Assembly: GCF_037095735.1 (NCBI RefSeq)
Contig: NZ_JBAWKD010000010.1
Location: 29,272 to 93,271, forward strand
Direction of reading: 5' to 3'
Length of the DNA: 64,000 bases
From: Frigidibacter sp037095735
GTDB lineage: Bacteria > Pseudomonadota > Alphaproteobacteria > Rhodobacterales > Rhodobacteraceae
The notes under the pieces were generated by a model. That model saw nothing but the letters and a program-made list of their open reading frames with translations. It searched no databases and was not told the DNA's origin. Of this stretch, positions 53,023-60,406 are shown in pieces (the stretch's first letter is position 1; each line of letters starts with the position of its first letter). The translations under genes were made by a program, and so were the position numbers.

Positions 53023-53895
53023 ATGACCACCCGCAAGGGCATCATCCTCGCCGGGGGCTCCGGCACCCGGCTCTATCCGATCACCATGGCCGTCTCGAAG
53101 CAGCTCCTGCCTGTCTACGACAAGCCGATGATCTATTACCCGCTGACCGCGCTGATGCTTGCCGGCATTCGCGAGATCGCGATCATCACCACCCCTGCCG
53201 ACCAGGACCAGTTCCAGCGCATGCTGGGTGACGGCAGCCAGTGGGGCGTGTCTTTCACCTGGATCGTGCAGCCCTCGCCTGACGGGCTGGCGCAGGCCTA
53301 TCTGCTGGCCGAGGACTTCCTCGCCGGCGCCCCCTCGGCGATGGTGCTGGGCGACAACATCTTCTTCGGCCATGGCCTGCCCGAGATCCTGGCTGCCGCC
53401 GACGCGCGCCCCGCGGGCGGCACCGTCTTCGGCTATCACGTCGCCGATCCGGAACGCTACGGCGTCGTGGCCTTCGGCGCGGATGGCACCGTCACCGAGA
53501 TCATCGAAAAGCCCGCGGTGCCGCCCTCGAACTACGCGGTCACCGGGCTTTATTTCCTCGACGGCACGGCGCCGGAGCGGGCCCGAGCGGTGAAGCCCTC
53601 GCCCCGCGGCGAGCTCGAGATCGTGACGCTTCTCGAAAGCTACCTGCACGAGGGCATGCTCTCGGTCGAGACGATGGGCCGCGGCTATGCCTGGCTCGAC
53701 ACCGGCACCCATGCGAGCCTGCTTGATGCCGGCAATTTCGTGCGCACCCTCGAAGAGCGTCAGGGTCTGCAGATCGGCTCGCCCGACGAGATCGCCTTCA
53801 CCCAGGGGTGGATCGATGCCGATCGCCTCGCAGGCCGGGCGGCGAAATTCGGCAAGAACAGCTACGGTGCCTATCTGAAGGCGCTGCTCGACTGA
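53023..53895 (+). CDS. rmlA: Glucose-1-phosphate thymidylyltransferase
   Basis: 290 residues. First step of dTDP-rhamnose synthesis. GIILAGGSGTRLYPITMAVS (nucleotide-binding GGxGTRL), LPVYDKPMIYYPL, SPDGLAQAYL, VLGDNIFFGHG and YGVVAFGADG match RmlA closely. ATG at 53023. Its stop lies 23 bases before the membrane glycosyltransferase ATG, completing the operon. Confidence 0.96.
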   Translation: MTTRKGIILAGGSGTRLYPITMAVSKQLLPVYDKPMIYYPLTALMLAGIREIAIITTPADQDQFQRMLGDGSQWGVSFTWIVQPSPDGLAQAYLLAEDFLAGAPSAMVLGDNIFFGHGLPEILAAADARPAGGTVFGYHVADPERYGVVAFGADGTVTEIIEKPAVPPSNYAVTGLYFLDGTAPERARAVKPSPRGELEIVTLLESYLHEGMLSVETMGRGYAWLDTGTHASLLDAGNFVRTLEERQGLQIGSPDEIAFTQGWIDADRLAGRAAKFGKNSYGAYLKALLD

Positions 53896-53918
53896 GCCTC
53901 GCACCGAAGGGCCGGACC

Positions 53919-55664
53919 ATGACAGGGCGCGGGGGGGCTTCGCTGAGAAGAAAGGAGAACGCCTCCCGCCGCCCGGCCACCGGATCGGGTCGTGTCGTGA
54001 AGATTGTGGGGCTGGCGGGGCTCTGCCTGCTTGGGCTGGTGCTCTGCCTGCTCGCGCAGCGCGGCCTCTGGCTCGACGAGGCGATGATGCTCGTCAACAT
54101 GCCGCTTCCGGATCCTCTCGCGGCCTTCGCTCCGTTGCCACGCTACACGCAGGCAGCCCCGCCTCCGTTCAGTCTGTTGCTGTCGTTGCTTGCATCGCTA
54201 CCGGTGCCTGCGATCCGTCTTGCGCTTGCAACGACCGGCTGTCTGGCGGTGGCACTGGCCTTCCGGCACGACTGGCGCCGACCCTGCTTCGCTGCAGCCC
54301 TGACACTCGCGCTGCTCGGACCACAGCTGGGTCTCTACTACCTGACCGAACTGAAATACTACGGCTTCGACGCGGTCGGCGTTGTGCTGGCGCTGGCCTG
54401 GGCGGCGCGGCGATCCCCGGCAGCGCCGTTCGGCCTTCGCGATGCGGTCTGGCTCTGGGCCGCATCCCTTTGCGGGATCGCGACGATCGCGGTATCGGGG
54501 ACCGTGCTTCTGCTGGCCCTGCCGGGCAGGGTCGCGCGGCGGTCCCCGCGCCAGCTCGCGCGCGACCTTGTCATGGCGACAGTGATCTTTGCAGGGATCG
54601 GCCTGCACTACCTTGCCGTCAGAACGGCGACCTCCGTCCAGCTCGCGACCTACGCCGAATATTTCGAGGCCGGGACGCCGTCCGACCACTCCGCTCCGCA
54701 GAGCCAACCCGCATCACAGAGCCAACCCGAACCGGCCGCGGCACCTCCCTGGCGCGACAGGCTTGCGGCCTTCGGGACGCTGGCACGCGACATCCTGCGC
54801 AAGGCCGGCATCGTGGTGACCGCCTCAGCGCTTCTGTGCTGCCTCGCACTGGGCGTTGCGGGACCCCGGGATCCCGCGGCACGCCGCATGGCCGGGGCCG
54901 CAATCGCAAGCCTCGCGACGATGGCAGGGCTGGTGGCGACCGGGCTTTTCCCTGCCTTCACCGCGCGCCATGTCGTCTTCCTCGCCGGCTACCCAGTCGC
55001 GCTCGGGCTGGCGGCGCTGCTGGTGCCGGCCGGCCCCCGGCTCTGGCCGCGGCTGCTGCAGGCGGGCCTCGCGCTGATGATGCTCGGGGCCACGGCGATC
55101 ACCCTGCGGAACCTGATACAGGACCGGCTGATCGTGCAGCCCAATGCCAACCGCGAGATCCTCTCGCTTCTGGCCGCGGCCCCGCCCGGCCCGGTCGCCC
55201 CTTGGGGCTTCGGCCAACCGGTGCTCGAGGCCTATCGCGACCGGATCGCCGGCCTTGCCGCGCGCCCGGTCGTCGCCCGGACCAACCCCGCCACCGCCGC
55301 CCCCGATCCCGCACTGTTCGGGCCTGCGGGCACCGCGCTGTCGCCGGCCGCCTTCTCTGCGCGGATCGAGGCGCACCGCGACGAGCCGGGCGGCTGGGCG
55401 CGGCAGATGCTCTATGGCCGGCGCGGCCTCGACATGGCGCCTTTGGCGGAACGGCTTCTGGACGCGGCGCCGCGGGGGGCCGTCTTCTATGTCTTCTCGA
55501 GCCATCTGATGCAGGCCCGTGCCGACGGGCCCGAGATGGCGCCGCTCACCACCCGGCTCGACGCGGCCGGATGCCGAAGCGAGACGCTGGCCGCCGACCG
55601 CGGTGTGCTGCTGCTGCAGGTTCTCTGTCCCGCCCCGGATCGCCCCCCCGATCACGCCGGCTGA
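53919..55664 (+). CDS. Polytopic membrane protein, GT-C type glycosyltransferase
   Basis: 581 residues, about 10-12 membrane segments. The first luminal loop carries RGLWLDEAMMLVNMP, the Asp-Glu pair typical of GT-C (PMT/ArnT-like, GT39/83) enzymes that use polyprenyl-phosphate sugars. A variable C-terminal periplasmic domain follows (residues ~420-581). ATG at 53919 is chosen, 23 bases after rmlA; the frame opens further upstream inside rmlA. Probably transfers a sugar onto the exported polymer or a surface glycan. Exact GT family not certain. Confidence 0.8.
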   Translation: MTGRGGASLRRKENASRRPATGSGRVVKIVGLAGLCLLGLVLCLLAQRGLWLDEAMMLVNMPLPDPLAAFAPLPRYTQAAPPPFSLLLSLLASLPVPAIRLALATTGCLAVALAFRHDWRRPCFAAALTLALLGPQLGLYYLTELKYYGFDAVGVVLALAWAARRSPAAPFGLRDAVWLWAASLCGIATIAVSGTVLLLALPGRVARRSPRQLARDLVMATVIFAGIGLHYLAVRTATSVQLATYAEYFEAGTPSDHSAPQSQPASQSQPEPAAAPPWRDRLAAFGTLARDILRKAGIVVTASALLCCLALGVAGPRDPAARRMAGAAIASLATMAGLVATGLFPAFTARHVVFLAGYPVALGLAALLVPAGPRLWPRLLQAGLALMMLGATAITLRNLIQDRLIVQPNANREILSLLAAAPPGPVAPWGFGQPVLEAYRDRIAGLAARPVVARTNPATAAPDPALFGPAGTALSPAAFSARIEAHRDEPGGWARQMLYGRRGLDMAPLAERLLDAAPRGAVFYVFSSHLMQARADGPEMAPLTTRLDAAGCRSETLAADRGVLLLQVLCPAPDRPPDHAG

Positions 55665-55686
55665 AACCTTTCGCGCGCGAAAGGTT
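55665..55686. terminator. Bidirectional terminator between the rml operon and repA
   Basis: A 22-base palindrome: arms AACCTTT and AAAGGTT around CGCGCGCG, immediately after the GT-C stop and 22 bases before the repA stop. Confidence 0.75.
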
Positions 55687-55707
55687 CGGGGGCGGTCAGT
55701 CCCGCCG

Positions 55708-56784
55708 TCAGTCGCTGGGCCGCTTCCGCAGCCAGCCGAGGAAGGCGCGGTCGGGGGCGGTCAGGCGGGCGCGCCCCGTCGCATGCCAGACCGCCAGCCA
55801 CTCGGCCTGCAGCGCGTAGACATCCCTCCCCGGCGCGATCGCCCGCGCCGCGTCCAGCGTCTCGGGCGCCAGCCGCGGCTCGGGCTGCGGACCGCCAGCC
55901 CCCTGCCCCGCCTTGGTTCCCCCGGGTCCCCTGCGCCGCGCCAGCGCCTCGGCCTTGGGCGTGACCCGCAGCACGTCGCCCGGCTCTTCGGCCAGCAGGT
56001 AGTCCGGCAGGTTGCCTTCCGCGATCATGTCGCGGATCATCTTTCGGAACACCCGAAGCGGCGAGACCGAGCCCGACTTCTTCTGCAAGGTCTCCATCGA
56101 GACCCGCCATTCGGGCTGCGATCCGCAATGCTTGCGCGCCAGCTCGTAGACCCGCCGCTCCAGCGGCCGGCGCAGGCGGAAATAGTCGCGGCTGAGCGTC
56201 AGCACCGATTTCGACAGCACCGCCCGATAGAGCCATTCCGAGAGCGTGACGATGACCGAGATCATCCGCCCGCCGCGGGTCAGCCGCGCGATCTGCCAGC
56301 TTTCGATCAGGCCGAAGCCCGAGGTCGTCTCGACACCGCCCGTCACCTGGTTGGTGGTGATGCGCGTGCCGGCGAGCCGCTCGAAGGCCTCGCGCAGCCG
56401 CTTGTAGCCATCGCCGGAAGTCTCGCGGTTGGTCGCGACCAGCAGGTCATGCGCCTTCAGCTGCAGCCTGCGCCCGACCGCCTGCCCGGCATTGATCGCC
56501 GCCATCAGCTGGCTGATGCAGTAGATCAGGATGTCCTTGTCATGGATCGTGGCCAGGCCCTTCACCGAGGGCACGACCTCGATCTCGGTGCCGTTGTGGG
56601 CATAGCGCAGGATCCGCCGGTCGGGGCGGGTCGCGAGCGAGAAGAGCGGATGCTCCATCGAGCCCATGTCGTCCTTCGGCACCGCCCCCGCGAAATCGCA
56701 CAGGAAGAAGTCCGCCGTCGGATGGTGCTCGGGCAGGAGCCCGCCCCCCGGGAAGATGCCCGGCAGGGAAATGCTGGTGGCCAT
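55708..56784 (-). CDS. repA: Replication initiator RepA (alphaproteobacterial plasmid type)
   Basis: 358 residues. Binds the origin to start replication. Contains the RepA-type core: PDRRILRYAHNGTEIEVVPS, DKDILIYCISQLMAAIN, LKAHDLLVATNRETSGDGY, RLAGTRITTNQVTGG and an Arg-rich winged-helix segment RRPLERRVYELARKHCG. This family initiates replication of many Rhodobacteraceae plasmids and chromids. ATG at 56784, divergent from parAB with the iteron-bearing region between. Subtype within the family cannot be set by eye. Confidence 0.9.
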   Translation of the reverse strand: MATSISLPGIFPGGGLLPEHHPTADFFLCDFAGAVPKDDMGSMEHPLFSLATRPDRRILRYAHNGTEIEVVPSVKGLATIHDKDILIYCISQLMAAINAGQAVGRRLQLKAHDLLVATNRETSGDGYKRLREAFERLAGTRITTNQVTGGVETTSGFGLIESWQIARLTRGGRMISVIVTLSEWLYRAVLSKSVLTLSRDYFRLRRPLERRVYELARKHCGSQPEWRVSMETLQKKSGSVSPLRVFRKMIRDMIAEGNLPDYLLAEEPGDVLRVTPKAEALARRRGPGGTKAGQGAGGPQPEPRLAPETLDAARAIAPGRDVYALQAEWLAVWHATGRARLTAPDRAFLGWLRKRPSD

Positions 56785-57028
56785 GTGACCGGTGCCTGTC
56801 CTCGTCCCCCGAAAGGGCTCCTGTCGTCCGGGATCTGCCGCCCCGGTCCGACCGCTGCTCGATGTCCGCGGCCCGGGTTTCCCGGTGTCGCACGGACGGT
56901 TGCCTCTGCTCTGGCCGGGTTTCGCCCCCTTGGGAACGGCCCGGTCCTTATCGTGGTTTCAGTGACACCCACCCTAGGCGAGCCGCGCCCGACGGTCCAG
57001 CGCGGCGGCATCCGGCCGTGCGCTTTCC

Positions 57029-57093
57029 TCGGGGTTTCGGAATCGCGGCTTCGGGGTTTCGGAGTCGGAAGAACGTGGTTTCAGAGTCACCCA
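57029..57093 (+). repeat. Tandem 22-base iterons of the replication origin
   Basis: Three copies at exact 22-base spacing, core TCGGGGTTTCGG / TCGGGGTTTCGG / ACGTGGTTTCAG followed by A(A/G)TC. A related copy, TCGTGGTTTCAG, lies at 56951. Tandem iterons beside repA are the usual RepA binding sites at plasmid origins. Confidence 0.7.
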
Positions 57094-57286
57094 AGGCTTC
57101 GGGACAGATCCTCGAATCCCTGTTTTCATGGGCTTCCTGCTCCCTCCAGGCTTCCCCGCAGCCCCCCGTAACATATAGACTAACGAAATAAATAACGGCG
57201 ACCGCAGCCGGACAGCGCCCCCGACACAGCGCCCGCGGCCTTCAACCCCCCGGAAAAGCTGAGAATCGGCAAGGCGCCAGCAGGCC

Positions 57287-57359
57287 GATGTTTCGAAAAA
57301 GCTTCCATGTCGCGACTTTTGCGATATGATGCCTAAAACGCGTTACATCTCGCGAAAGC
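57287..57359 (+). promoter_or_regulatory. Three TTCGAA/TCGCGA-centred elements before parA
   Basis: GATGTTTCGAAAAAGC (57287), CATGTCGCGACTTTTGC (57306), CATCTCGCGAAAGC (57346). Each has a 6-base palindromic centre with similar flanks. Position directly before parAB suits a ParA/ParB operator or parS, but spacing is irregular. Confidence 0.35.
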
Positions 57360-57427
57360 CGGCAGAGACCGGTCCCAGAGCAGCAGCACCACCGGCCCGC
57401 CGCGCGGGTCCATGGAAGGACAGGCAC

Positions 57428-58867
57428 ATGGCTTCCGAGCCCCTCGAGATCCCGCCCTATTTCAACATCGACCCCGATGTCGCGCTGGCCGAGCTTGGCG
57501 CCCCGGCCTCGTCCGAACGCTTCGCCGAGATCGCCCGTGCCTGTGCCAAGGGCCGCGATGACCTGATGGCCCGCGGCGCCGGGCCCGAGGGGCGGCGGGC
57601 GCTGCGCCTGTTCTCGACCTGGGAGATCACCCGCTACCTGATCCCGGTCGCGGTCCAGCATTTCCGCCGGGTGCTGCGCCAAAACCCTGACCTGCCGCAG
57701 GGCCGGTCCGAGACCGAGGGCGGGGCGCGCTGGTTCACGCTGGACGAGGTGCTGCGGCTGCGGGCGCATTTCGCGGCGGAAGGATCGCGCTCGAAGGAAT
57801 ACCGCCCCTACCGCCCGGAAGGCCTGCCCGCGAAGCTGGTGGCGGTGGCGAACTTCAAGGGCGGGGTCGGCAAGACCTCGACCGCAGCGCATCTGGCGAT
57901 GTCGGCGGCGCTCGACGGCTACCGGGTGCTGGTGATCGACCTGGACAGCCAGGGCTCGATGACCTCGATCTTCGGCGGCCGGGTCGAGGACGAATGGGGC
58001 ACGGTCTTCCCGCTGATGGCGCGCCACTACGCCCGCCACCTGCAGGGCGAGAACCAGTCCCGCCTCGCCCGCGGTGAAGAGCCGATCGCGCTCGACGAGA
58101 CGCTGACCGCGGCGCTCGAGACCCGGGCGCAGGACATCGTGCAGAAGACCCACTGGCCGAACATCGACCTGATCGGCGCGCAGCTGAACCTCTACTGGGC
58201 CGAGTTCCAGGTGCCGGTCTGGCGGATGCAGGGCCGGACCTGGAAGCTGTGGGAGGCGCTCTCGGCCACGCTCGAAGCCGACGGGATCCTGAACGACTAC
58301 GATCTCGTGTTCCTCGATACGCCCCCTGCCCTCGGCTACCTGACGATCAACGGGCTCGCCGCCGCCGACATCCTTCTGGTGCCGCTCGGCGCCTCGTTCC
58401 TCGAGTTCGACTCGACGGGGCGGTTCTTCGACATGCTGCACTCGACCTTCGGCTCGATCGAGGCGGCCGAGAACCGGCTGGCGCGCGCCTTGGGCCGCGA
58501 GGGGCTCACGTTCGAATGGGAGGCGGTGCGCGCGGTCATCACCCGCTACGACGTCGCCCAGCAGGGCGAGATGGCGGCCTTGATGCAGGCCTATCTGGGC
58601 CCGGTGCTCTCGCCCCACCGCCAGGATTTCACCGCGTTGGTGGGCCAGGCCGGCGAGCAGGTCTCGGGCATCTACGAGGCCGATTACCGCGACTTCAACC
58701 GCGAGACCTATGCCCGCGGCCGCGCGACCTTCGACGAGACCTATGCCGCCTTCAAGCGCCTGCTGATCGGCAGCTGGCGGAAGGCCGAGAAGCAGCGCAC
58801 GGTCGCCTCACCCGATGGCAAGCCCACCCAGACATCTTCGCAGACAGTCTTGCGGGCGGCAGGCTGA
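57428..58867 (+). CDS. parA: ParA-type partition ATPase with N-terminal DNA-binding domain
   Basis: 479 residues. An N-terminal winged-helix-like region (residues ~50-120, TWEITRYLIPVAVQHFRRVL) precedes a deviant Walker P-loop NFKGGVGKTSTAAHLAM (residue ~145), then VLVIDLDSQGSM, and a later LVFLDTPPALGYLTING. This long ParA class autoregulates its operon and segregates plasmids. ATG at 57428 with GGAAGGACA upstream. parB begins 13 bases after its stop. Confidence 0.92.
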   Translation: MASEPLEIPPYFNIDPDVALAELGAPASSERFAEIARACAKGRDDLMARGAGPEGRRALRLFSTWEITRYLIPVAVQHFRRVLRQNPDLPQGRSETEGGARWFTLDEVLRLRAHFAAEGSRSKEYRPYRPEGLPAKLVAVANFKGGVGKTSTAAHLAMSAALDGYRVLVIDLDSQGSMTSIFGGRVEDEWGTVFPLMARHYARHLQGENQSRLARGEEPIALDETLTAALETRAQDIVQKTHWPNIDLIGAQLNLYWAEFQVPVWRMQGRTWKLWEALSATLEADGILNDYDLVFLDTPPALGYLTINGLAAADILLVPLGASFLEFDSTGRFFDMLHSTFGSIEAAENRLARALGREGLTFEWEAVRAVITRYDVAQQGEMAALMQAYLGPVLSPHRQDFTALVGQAGEQVSGIYEADYRDFNRETYARGRATFDETYAAFKRLLIGSWRKAEKQRTVASPDGKPTQTSSQTVLRAAG

Positions 58868-58880
58868 GGGGGGGACGGGA

Positions 58881-60017
58881 ATGGCACGCAAGCGACTGAG
58901 CCCGCTCGGCGGCAGCTGGGAGATGGATGCGACCCGCGAGGGCGAGGCGGGAAGCGGGGCGGGGGCCCGGCCGCCGATCGCGCGGGTGGCGGGCGATGCG
59001 GCCTCGGCCGCGGCGCTGGAAGAGATGGCGGGGGCGCTGGAACGCGCCCGGGCCGAGGGGCGGATGGTGCTCGAGCTGCCGCTGGCGGCGATCGAGGCGC
59101 AGTACCAGAGCCGCGACCGGGTGCTGGCCGAGGCCGGGGCGATGGAGGAGCTGAAGGAAAGCCTGCGCGCCCGCGGCCAGCAGGCGCCGATCGAGGTGGT
59201 CGAGCTGCCGTCGGCCAGCCGCAATGCCGCGCCGCGCTACGGGCTGATCTCGGGCTGGCGGCGGCTGCGCGCGCTGGGCGAGCTGCAGGCGGAGACCGGC
59301 GAGGCGCGCTTCGGCACGGTGCTGGCGCTGCTGCGCCGGCCGCAGGACCGGGCGGCGGCCTATGTGGCGATGGTCGAAGAGAACGAGGTCCGCGCCGATC
59401 TGAGCTTCTACGAGCGCGCCCATGTCGTGGCGCAAAGCCTCGCCGACGGGGTCTTCGCCACCGAGAAGCAGGCCCTGCACGCGCTCTTCGCCACCGCCTC
59501 CTATGGCAAGCGCTCGAAGATCAAGTCCTTCCTGCCGGTGGTGGCGGAACTGGGGGCTGCGCTGCGCTTCCCGACCGCGATCCCCGAGCGGCTGGGCCTG
59601 ATGCTGGCCCGCGCGCTGGACGAGCCGACCAATGCCTGGCGGCTGCGCGCGGCGCTGGCCGATGCCGCCCCCGAGACGCCGGAGGCCGAGGCCGCGGTGC
59701 TGGCCGCCGCGCTGGAACGGCTGCTGCCGCGCCCTGAGGCGATGGCCGTCGAAGACGAGGGGACCCGCGAGGAGGGGACCCAGGACGAGAGGGAGGCCCC
59801 TGCCCTGCCGCCGCAGGCCGCCCCCTCGACCGGCCGACCGGTGGCCCCGCCGCGCGCGCCCGCCGTCCTGCCCCCGGTCGAACGGATGTCGGACCCCTAT
59901 CTGATCGCGCCGGGGATCCGCTTCTCGGCCCGCCGCGGCCGGGTCGAGCTCGAGGGCGAGGGCGTCAGCCCCGGCATGATCGAGCGGCTGCAGGACTGGC
60001 TGCGCGCGCAGCGCTGA
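58881..60017 (+). CDS. parB: ParB-type partition protein
   Basis: 378 residues. ParB/Srx-type N-terminal domain: residues ~65-140, with LPLAAIEAQYQSRDRV and YGLISGWRRLRALGEL; then a helix-turn-helix region (YVAMVEENEVRADLSFYERAHV, KQALHALFATASYGKRSKI). The C-terminal third is Glu/Ala/Pro-rich and probably dimerises. Binds centromere sites and ParA. ATG at 58881 with GGGGGGGACGGG upstream. Confidence 0.9.
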   Translation: MARKRLSPLGGSWEMDATREGEAGSGAGARPPIARVAGDAASAAALEEMAGALERARAEGRMVLELPLAAIEAQYQSRDRVLAEAGAMEELKESLRARGQQAPIEVVELPSASRNAAPRYGLISGWRRLRALGELQAETGEARFGTVLALLRRPQDRAAAYVAMVEENEVRADLSFYERAHVVAQSLADGVFATEKQALHALFATASYGKRSKIKSFLPVVAELGAALRFPTAIPERLGLMLARALDEPTNAWRLRAALADAAPETPEAEAAVLAAALERLLPRPEAMAVEDEGTREEGTQDEREAPALPPQAAPSTGRPVAPPRAPAVLPPVERMSDPYLIAPGIRFSARRGRVELEGEGVSPGMIERLQDWLRAQR

Positions 60018-60028
60018 GCGGCATCGGT

Positions 60029-60051
60029 CAGGGGGCCTGCCGGGCCCCCTG
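60029..60051 (+). terminator. Terminator after parB
   Basis: Perfect 9-base stem CAGGGGGCC / GGCCCCCTG with a 5-base loop, 11 bases past the parB stop; the T-run is weak. Confidence 0.65.
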
Positions 60052-60406
60052 CAAGGCGGCGGCGGGGAAGGCGAATCCCCTGCGCCCCCGCGCAGAAAGA
60101 TAAAAATCTCCGGAATCCCCTGATGCCGCGCCGCGGCGCTTTCAAGGCGCGACCGGTTCCCGATCCGGCACAATCGCCGGATGTCCCACGGGCAGGTTGC
60201 CCGATCGGAAATCGCCGCCTTGATGTCCCCGCAATTGCGCCGTCGCGCCAAAAACTCGTCCCTGCCCTGCCCGATTTCGGAAGGGCCCCGCCTTAGTTGC
60301 GCACCCCTCTCTTGGCAGTTTTGCCGCCATGAGGGACCGGATGCAGGCCGAGAGGGCTGCGGGGGCAGGGGCCGGTTCGATGACGATGCTCAAGGAGCCA
60401 GCCTGA
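60052..60406 (+). promoter_or_regulatory. Upstream region of the RTX gene
   Basis: 355 bases without a gene. CTTAGTTGCGCACC at 60292-60305 resembles the CTAAGTTGCACGCAACC element at 2891, and CAAGGAGCC gives the ribosome site. Otherwise nothing distinct is seen. Confidence 0.4.

Larger units (their letters stand above)
56785..57427. other. Origin/control region between repA and parA
   Basis: 643 bases. Contains three direct 22-base iterons (57029, 57051, 57073) and a fourth match at 56951, then an AT-rich stretch (57170-57200), then three TTCGAA/TCGCGA-centred elements at 57287-57302, 57306-57322 and 57346-57359 before parA. The first set is the likely oriV; the second set may be the partition/operator site (parS-like) of ParA/ParB. 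Confidence 0.65.
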
